Of a stretch of 18,046 nucleotides of DNA, positions 13,462 to 18,046 are shown piece by piece. The notes below the pieces were generated by a model. The model saw only the letters and a program-made list of their open reading frames with translations. It had not been told where the DNA came from and did not search any database. The stretch is from an uncultured Lachnospiraceae bacterium. GTDB taxonomy: Bacteria > Bacillota > Clostridia > Lachnospirales > Lachnospiraceae. A program made the translations under genes and the position numbers. The stretch covers positions 1-18,046 of the forward strand of contig CACZNY010000388.1 in the NCBI GenBank assembly GCA_902782655.1, in the 5' to 3' direction. Position 1 is the stretch's first letter; each line of letters starts with the position of its first letter.

Positions 13462-14126
13462 AATTCTCTCCCCTTTTTGCCGTATCTGAGCATTTCGGCA
13501 TATTCCCTGATCTTTCTAAGCCGATGGTTGACTCCGGATTTTCCGAGAGGCGGACACATATTCTCGCCTATCTGCTTTAAGGACGCATCAGGATTCTCCA
13601 TACGCATCTCTGCCATCTGTCTGAGAGTCTCTGGTAGCTGTTTTAAACCTCCGTGAGCCTCTATATATTGTATATCCTCGATGTCTTTTACAGCGGCTCC
13701 TACGGTTCTTTCGATATTGGCTGTCTCGAAATTAACCCTCCTGTTTACGGAATTCCTCATATCCTTTAAAATAAGAGAATTTTCCATCTTCATCATGGAT
13801 TTTACCGCACCGACAAACCCAAGAAAGTCAGCTATGCTCTCCCTGTCCTTAAGGTATACTACTTGCTTTTCTTTTCTCCGGGTAGTCCTCACCTTAAACC
13901 CCTGCGCTTCCATTATATCCGAAACCCTCTCGGCCTCACGGATATCATCGCATACTATCTCCAGGTGATAACTGCTCGCAGGATCATTTACCGATCCCTG
14001 CCGTACAAAAAAACAGGCCAGAGCCAATGCCGGATTTATATTATTCGTATTTTCTGAAATTGTAAAGTCCTTGATCTTTTTTTGGCGCGACCGTATTTCC
14101 GCCTTGACCTCCTGCGAAAAAGACAT
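13458..14126 (-). CDS. whiA: WhiA-family protein, short form
   Basis: WhiA is a conserved Gram-positive DNA-binding protein linked to cell division, chromosome segregation and, in actinomycetes, sporulation. It normally has an inactive LAGLIDADG endonuclease-like part followed by a helix-turn-helix domain, about 310 residues in all. This one has 222. The normal start (MSFSQEVKAEI) is kept, but about 100 residues of the first half-domain are replaced by roughly 20 (about 12-31). The rest runs normally through GSVNDPASSYHLEI, DMRNSVNRRVNFETAN (121-136) and the C-terminal HTH with KSGVNHRLRKI. AAGGT lies 8 nt before the ATG. It sits 4 nt after rapZ; the yvcK/glmR gene found between them in Bacillus is absent. 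Confidence 0.92.
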   Translation of the reverse strand: MSFSQEVKAEIRSRQKKIKDFTISENTNNINPALALACFFVRQGSVNDPASSYHLEIVCDDIREAERVSDIMEAQGFKVRTTRRKEKQVVYLKDRESIADFLGFVGAVKSMMKMENSLILKDMRNSVNRRVNFETANIERTVGAAVKDIEDIQYIEAHGGLKQLPETLRQMAEMRMENPDASLKQIGENMCPPLGKSGVNHRLRKIREYAEMLRYGKKGREL

Positions 14127-14130
14127 GCTG

Positions 14131-15021
14131 TTACCTTATCTTTTGACGGGACGTATCCTTGTCGATATCCCTGTGCTCTATCCTTAAACCATATTCAGCT
14201 GACTTTGAAAGCTCGTTATACAGCTCCTCTGCAAGGCAAACCGAACGATGCTTGCCTCCTGTACACCCGACGGCTATCACAAGCTGGTTTTTTCCTTCCT
14301 TTACATAGTTAGGTATAAGGAACAATACCATTTCCCGGAGCTTCTCAAGAAAGATATGCGCTTCCTCGAACGACATCAGATAGTCATGGACATTCCTGTC
14401 CCGGCCCGTATGATTTTTCAATTCTTCAATGTAGAAAGGATTGGGCAGGAAACGCACGTCAAACACCAGATCCGCGTCAGCCGGTATGCCGTACTTAAAC
14501 CCAAAAGACAGTATATTAACATACAGATTTCCATAGCTCTTATTCGCCGCATATATATCATTTATTTCCTTTTTTAGATCCCGTATCAGCATGTGGGAAG
14601 TATCGAGAATGATAGTCGCATTCTTCCTTAAATACTCCAGCTGTTTCCTCTCCTCCGCTATACCGTCCTCTATGCGTCCCTCCAGGGCAAGCGGATGAGC
14701 GCGTCTGGTTTCCTTAAACCGCTTTACCAGCACGCTGTCTTCTGCATCCAGGAAAAAAATCTCATAAGATATCCCCTGGGCTTTCAGATCCTCCAGGGGT
14801 TTTTTCAAAGAGTTAAGCCCTGTCCTCGCATCTACGCCGATAGCTACCTTGCCGAGCTCAACACCAGGCGTTTCAGACAAAGGACCGGTAAAAAGCTCTG
14901 CCAGCTTCTCTATAAGGAGGGCAGGAAGATTGTCAATGCAGAAAAAACCGAGATCCTCAAGCATTTTAAGCGTACTGCTTTTTCCTGCACCGGACATACC
15001 GGTAACTATCACAAGCTTCAT
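14131..15021 (-). CDS. rapZ: RapZ/YvcJ-family nucleotide-binding protein
   Basis: This is the RapZ (YvcJ) family P-loop protein. In E. coli RapZ directs decay of the GlmZ small RNA and so controls amino-sugar synthesis; in Bacillus YvcJ binds nucleotides and affects competence. The role in Clostridia is not settled. The 296 residues have a Walker A motif GMSGAGKS (8-15), GVDARTG (62-68), and the conserved C-terminal half with GCTGGKHRSVCLAEEL and IEHRDIDK, which in RapZ includes the ligand- and RNA-binding part. It starts 5 nt after the murB stop, with a GGGGAG rather far upstream, and is followed directly by whiA. Confidence 0.96.
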   Translation of the reverse strand: MKLVIVTGMSGAGKSSTLKMLEDLGFFCIDNLPALLIEKLAELFTGPLSETPGVELGKVAIGVDARTGLNSLKKPLEDLKAQGISYEIFFLDAEDSVLVKRFKETRRAHPLALEGRIEDGIAEERKQLEYLRKNATIILDTSHMLIRDLKKEINDIYAANKSYGNLYVNILSFGFKYGIPADADLVFDVRFLPNPFYIEELKNHTGRDRNVHDYLMSFEEAHIFLEKLREMVLFLIPNYVKEGKNQLVIAVGCTGGKHRSVCLAEELYNELSKSAEYGLRIEHRDIDKDTSRQKIR

Positions 15022-15026
15022 GCCGA

Positions 15027-15941
15027 TCAGAACTCCCCTATTATCCTGACTTCAGGGATAAGCTCAACGCCGAATTTTGCCCTGACTGTCTCCTGCACTT
15101 CCTTTATAAGACCGAGAATATCAGCCGATGAAGCATTTCCCATATTTATTATGAACCCATTGTGCTTTGGAGAAACACAGGCACCGCCTAATGTATGACC
15201 GGAAAGCCCTGCATCCGATATCAGCTTCCCTGCAAAATATCCTTCCGGTCTCTTAAATGTAGATCCGGCAGACGGATACTCAAGCGGCTGCTTTTCTGCC
15301 CGCTGCCGGCCAAGATCCTTTATCTTTTCCGTTATATTATCCTTATCACCCCTATGAAGCCGTATCTTCACGGAAATAACAGGCAATGCTTTTTTCTGCG
15401 CGATCGAAGTCCTGTATGCAAAGCCCATTTCATCTGATCTCAAGGTCGTAACCTTACCATTCTGATCCATCAGCTCGACAGATGCCACTATCTGGGACAT
15501 TTCTCCGCCATATGCCCCGGCATTCATAAAAACAGCGCCCCCTATGGTTCCGGGTATGCCGGAGGCAAACTCCATACCACTAAGAGCTTCCTCAGCAGCC
15601 ATACCGGCAACAACGGACAGCCCTGCTCCCGCCTCTGCTTCTATGATCTCTCCGTCTATCCCGACCCTGCTCAATCCAGGAGACGTATCTATAACCGTGC
15701 CCCGGTATCCCTTGTCTCCGACCAGAATATTGCTCCCCCTGCCCAAAATAAAAAAAGGACTGTCAGACTGCCGCAGGAAAGAGATCAATTTAATATAAGA
15801 CTCCCGATCCCCCGGAGACACAAAATAATCTGCCGGACCGCCTGTCCTGAAAGTAGTGTGCTCCGACATTGGCACGGCTTTTCTGACGTTTTCCCGCCCG
15901 CAGATATTACTTAATCCCGACTCGAATAAAGCTGCATCCAT
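15027..15941 (-). CDS. murB: UDP-N-acetylenolpyruvoylglucosamine reductase (MurB)
   Basis: MurB reduces UDP-GlcNAc-enolpyruvate to UDP-N-acetylmuramate with NADPH and FAD, the second committed step of peptidoglycan synthesis in the cytoplasm. From the ATG at 15941 it has 304 residues. FAD-domain motifs are HTTFRTGGPADYF (28-40), LGRGSNILV (66-74) and SGIPGTIGGAVFMNAGAYG (127-145). Catalytic candidates are Tyr177-Arg178, Ser227 in SAGSTFK and Glu297 in PEVRIIGEF. The short form without the extra loop indicates type II MurB. The frame is open 28 codons further upstream inside the glucokinase gene, but that part has no MurB similarity. The start lies 2 nt after the glucokinase stop with only a weak ribosome binding site, so coupling is likely. 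Confidence 0.96.
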   Translation of the reverse strand: MDAALFESGLSNICGRENVRKAVPMSEHTTFRTGGPADYFVSPGDRESYIKLISFLRQSDSPFFILGRGSNILVGDKGYRGTVIDTSPGLSRVGIDGEIIEAEAGAGLSVVAGMAAEEALSGMEFASGIPGTIGGAVFMNAGAYGGEMSQIVASVELMDQNGKVTTLRSDEMGFAYRTSIAQKKALPVISVKIRLHRGDKDNITEKIKDLGRQRAEKQPLEYPSAGSTFKRPEGYFAGKLISDAGLSGHTLGGACVSPKHNGFIINMGNASSADILGLIKEVQETVRAKFGVELIPEVRIIGEF

Positions 15942-15943
15942 TG

Positions 15944-16879
15944 TCAATTTATGACCATCTTGGCAGCTCCCAGCGTACCCGCTCCGTTTCCAAGCGTCGC
16001 TATGACGATCTGCGCATCCCGGCATGCATGGAATGCATGTTCTTCAAAATTTTTCCTGACGAATGGGAGAATAATATCTCCGGCCTGGGACACGCCTCCG
16101 CCCAAAACAAAAACCTCCGGATTTACAACACCGGCTATAACAGACAGCCCCCATCCCAGATAGAATCCGAATCTGTCTGCCACCCTTATGGCAAGCGCGT
16201 CTCCCGCCTTCACCGCGTCCCACATGGCCTTCGCTGTGATCTCGGTATCTCTCAGCAGAGAGTCTTCATCAGACGCCTCAAGCTCCTCTCTGGTAAGTCT
16301 GACTATCCCCGTTGCGGAAGCATATTGCTCGAAGCATCCTGCGTTGCCACAGTTGCAGCGGATCTTTTCATACGGATTAAGGCAAAGGTGCCCTATCTCT
16401 CCGCCGGCTCCCGTAGTGCCGGCAAATATCTGCCCATGGTGAATTATCCCTCCACCTATTCCCGTACCGAGTGTCACCATTACCATATCTCCATAGTCCT
16501 TACCGGCTCCCTGCCAATACTCACCCAGGGCCGCTACGTTTGCATCGTTGCCGGCCTTAACCTTCATTCCGCCCAGAAGTTCCGAGAGCTCATCTGCCAC
16601 GTTGAAAATCCTGTCCCAGTGCAGATTTACCGCCTTTCTTATCACACCCTCGTCATCCACCGGTCCCGGCAGGCCTATCCCGGCTCCGACAATATCATCT
16701 GCCATTCCTTTTTCGGCTATCCTTTTCTTTACGGAGGCCGCTATATCAGGGAGTATCTCTTTTCCGCCATCCTCTGTTCTGGTCGGTATCTCCCATGCTT
16801 CCGCGACCTCTCCTTCAACGCTTACAAATCCCAGCTTAACTGACGTGCCTCCCACATCGATGCCTATTGCGTATTTCAT
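15944..16879 (-). CDS. ROK-family glucokinase
   Basis: This ATP-dependent sugar kinase most likely phosphorylates glucose to glucose 6-phosphate, feeding glycolysis with sugar taken up outside the PTS. The 311 residues show the ATP motif DVGGTSVKLG (8-17), catalytic Asp112 in GNDANVAALGE, GTGIGGGI (138-145), and the ROK zinc site with His164 and CNCGNAGC (Cys175, Cys177, Cys182) followed by FEQYAS. There is no N-terminal helix-turn-helix, so it is an enzyme rather than a ROK repressor. The ATG at 16879 has AAGGAGG 8 nt upstream; an in-frame TTG two codons earlier is too close to that site. It starts 2 nt after hprK. Sugar specificity is inferred from the family. Confidence 0.94.
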   Translation of the reverse strand: MKYAIGIDVGGTSVKLGFVSVEGEVAEAWEIPTRTEDGGKEILPDIAASVKKRIAEKGMADDIVGAGIGLPGPVDDEGVIRKAVNLHWDRIFNVADELSELLGGMKVKAGNDANVAALGEYWQGAGKDYGDMVMVTLGTGIGGGIIHHGQIFAGTTGAGGEIGHLCLNPYEKIRCNCGNAGCFEQYASATGIVRLTREELEASDEDSLLRDTEITAKAMWDAVKAGDALAIRVADRFGFYLGWGLSVIAGVVNPEVFVLGGGVSQAGDIILPFVRKNFEEHAFHACRDAQIVIATLGNGAGTLGAAKMVIN

Positions 16880-16881
16880 GA

Positions 16882-17808
16882 TCAACTCCTCCTTGACAGA
16901 TTATCCTGCACTCTCTTATACAACTCCTTAGCAGCATTGTAACCCATCTTCTTCAGTCTGTGGTTTATTGCCGCAGTCTCACATATCACAGCCAGGTTCC
17001 TTCCCGGTCTTATGGGGATCACATGGCAGACGACCTGATTGCCAAGGTACTCCGTATGCTCCTCTTCAAGCCCCAGTCTGTCATAATCCTTATCCTTATC
17101 CCAGTCTTCAAGCCGTATGACCAGGTCAATATTCTGGGTTTCTTCTATGGCGGATGCTCCATACAGGGCATACACATCAACTATCCCTATTCCTCTAAGC
17201 TCTATGAAATGCTTTGTGATATCCGGTGCCGAGCCCACCAGGGTCTCATCCGACACCTTCCTTATCTCCACCACATCATCCGTTATCAGTCTGTGGCCGC
17301 GCTTCACCAGCTCCAATGCCGCCTCGCTTTTTCCGATGCCGCTCTCACCGGTTATGAGCACCCCCTCGCCGTAAACGTCTACAAGTACACCGTGTATTGA
17401 AATACAGGGGGCAAGCTTAACATTAAGCCACCGGATGATCTCCGCCATAAAGGCGGATGTAGGCATAGCCGATTTCATAAGGGGAACGTTATATTTAAGA
17501 GCTGCTTCCCTGAATTTGTCATCAGGCTCAAGATTCCTGCAGAATACTACACAGGGAATGGGATTGTTTAAGAACTTATCATATATCTGCAGCTTCTCCT
17601 CTTCGGATTTCTGTTCTATGAAAGAAAACTCTCCTGCACCGATTATCTCAAGTCTCGATGCATCAAACATTTCAAAATAATCGGCAAACTGAAGTGCCGG
17701 ACGGTTAATATCCGGCTTTTCGATCTTGATCTCAGAGATATCTATCTCCGGAGTGATATTCGTGAGCGCCATCTTTTCGATGACTTCCTCCAAAGGAACA
17801 CTTGCCAT
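16882..17808 (-). CDS. hprK: HPr kinase/phosphorylase
   Basis: HprK phosphorylates Ser46 of HPr (and Crh) in response to fructose 1,6-bisphosphate and ATP, and removes it when phosphate is high, setting catabolite repression through CcpA. The 308 residues have the usual N-terminal domain (about 1-130) and a C-terminal catalytic domain with His139, Walker A GESGIGKS (154-161), Asp177-Asp178, and the HprK signature ELRGIGIVDV (203-212). AGGAGG about 6 nt before the ATG fixes the start. It leads a tight series with glucokinase, murB, rapZ, whiA and the Crh-like gene, so kinase and probable substrate share an operon. A structured leader of about 110 nt precedes it. Confidence 0.97.
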   Translation of the reverse strand: MASVPLEEVIEKMALTNITPEIDISEIKIEKPDINRPALQFADYFEMFDASRLEIIGAGEFSFIEQKSEEEKLQIYDKFLNNPIPCVVFCRNLEPDDKFREAALKYNVPLMKSAMPTSAFMAEIIRWLNVKLAPCISIHGVLVDVYGEGVLITGESGIGKSEAALELVKRGHRLITDDVVEIRKVSDETLVGSAPDITKHFIELRGIGIVDVYALYGASAIEETQNIDLVIRLEDWDKDKDYDRLGLEEEHTEYLGNQVVCHVIPIRPGRNLAVICETAAINHRLKKMGYNAAKELYKRVQDNLSRRS

Positions 17809-17829
17809 AACCGACCTCCTGCTTTTACT

Positions 17830-17914
17830 CTGAAATCTCAGTGCGGTTTTTCACGAGCTTGGATTTCAGGTCTTTACGGTACACTTAGCGATACTGTTGC
17901 AACCTAGTACACCG
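17830..17914 (-). promoter_or_regulatory. structured hprK leader with two stem-loops
   Basis: The predicted leader contains two inverted repeats. Arms 17914-17904 and 17888-17877 pair over 11 bp with two G-U pairs and one bulge; their loop holds the palindrome GTTGCAAC. Arms 17869-17862 and 17837-17830 pair perfectly over 8 bp with a 24-nt loop, ending about 10 nt before the AGGAGG site. No known riboswitch is recognised. Confidence 0.45.
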
Positions 17915-17926
17915 TTTAATTAATAA

Positions 17927-17955
17927 ATGATACCATAAATGCCCACCTGTGCAAA
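17927..17955 (-). promoter_or_regulatory. predicted promoter of the hprK operon
   Basis: TTTGCA (17955-17950), a 17-nt spacer and TATCAT (17932-17927) with TG one base before it (extended -10) fit a sigma-70 promoter. Transcription would begin near 17920, giving a leader of about 110 nt. Confidence 0.6.
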
Positions 17956-17980
17956 ACACACGATATTGAACCTCCCGGTA

Positions 17981-18046
17981 CTATTCCGTTTTTTCTGCAC
18001 CAGCAGCTTCTGCCGGCTCTTTCTCTTTACTGAAAAAGTCTCTGAC
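17981..18046 (-). CDS. C-terminal end of an unidentified gene (partial)
   Basis: The last 66 bases read on the minus strand as 21 codons ending in TAG at 17983-17981: VRDFFSK, then a tail rich in Glu, Ala and Lys. The gene continues outside the window. The UvrC C-terminus is a candidate because uvrC often lies before hprK in Clostridia and its end resembles VRDFF, but the fragment is too short to assign. A spacer of 172 nt with the hprK promoter follows. Confidence 0.45.
   Translation of the reverse strand, partial: VRDFFSKEKEPAEAAGAEKTE

Noticed and set aside
15942..16025. N-terminal extension of murB into the glucokinase gene
   Set aside because: The extra 28 codons have no MurB similarity and match the antisense-frame shadow of the glucokinase end.
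15941..16843. Open frame of 300 codons on the plus strand opposite the glucokinase gene
   Set aside because: It is fully antisense to a clear ROK kinase, with no family resemblance.
1..18046. CRISPR arrays, tRNA or rRNA genes, insertion sequences, prophage or toxin-antitoxin modules
   Set aside because: I looked for spaced direct repeats, cloverleaf-like segments, transposase motifs and small paired genes and saw none; nearly all sequence is taken up by ordinary genes.

Overview
The window reads as a Clostridia (Bacillota) chromosome of roughly 45-50% G+C, most likely Lachnospiraceae. Pointers are HPr kinase/phosphorylase next to rapZ and whiA, a class II aldolase, strong AGGAGG-type ribosome binding sites, and a Lys/Ala/Pro-rich protein with a C-terminal domain of the kind common in that family. 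The genus is not determinable from this window. Every gene I accept lies on the minus strand, so transcription runs from high to low coordinates. No tRNA, rRNA, CRISPR array, insertion sequence or phage gene was seen. No gene-free stretch exceeds 300 bases; the largest gaps are 11969-12167 and 17809-17980.

Region A (about 17980 down to 12111) is a carbon-control and cell-wall block: end of an unidentified gene, then hprK, ROK glucokinase, murB, rapZ, whiA and a Crh/HPr-like protein, almost all overlapping or within 5 nt. Class II fructose-bisphosphate aldolase follows with its own strong promoter and a clear terminator. The HPr-like protein keeps regulatory Ser46 but has Asp at position 15 in place of the phosphorylatable His, and sits after whiA exactly where Bacillus carries crh. 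WhiA is about 90 residues shorter than usual through loss of N-terminal domain sequence.

Region B (about 12056 down to 9016) holds a cyclophilin-type prolyl isomerase, a histone-H1-like Lys/Ala/Pro-rich protein, and a large multi-spanning membrane protein resembling GT-C glycosyltransferases. The last gene's likely ATG lies in the loop of the terminator-like hairpin that ends the preceding gene.

Region C (about 9009 down to 1) is one energy-converting hydrogenase operon: a promoter, then six genes in the classic order echA-B-C-D-E-F (group 4 [NiFe] hydrogenase), followed without a break by maturation genes hypF, hypC and hypD. The hydrogenase would couple ferredoxin oxidation and proton reduction to ion pumping. 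HypF and HypC/HypD build the Fe(CN)2CO group of the active site. The large subunit ends at its last active-site motif, so no maturation protease cleavage appears to be needed. hypE, hypA and hypB are not in the window. The lowest 80 bases hold three consecutive inverted repeats.
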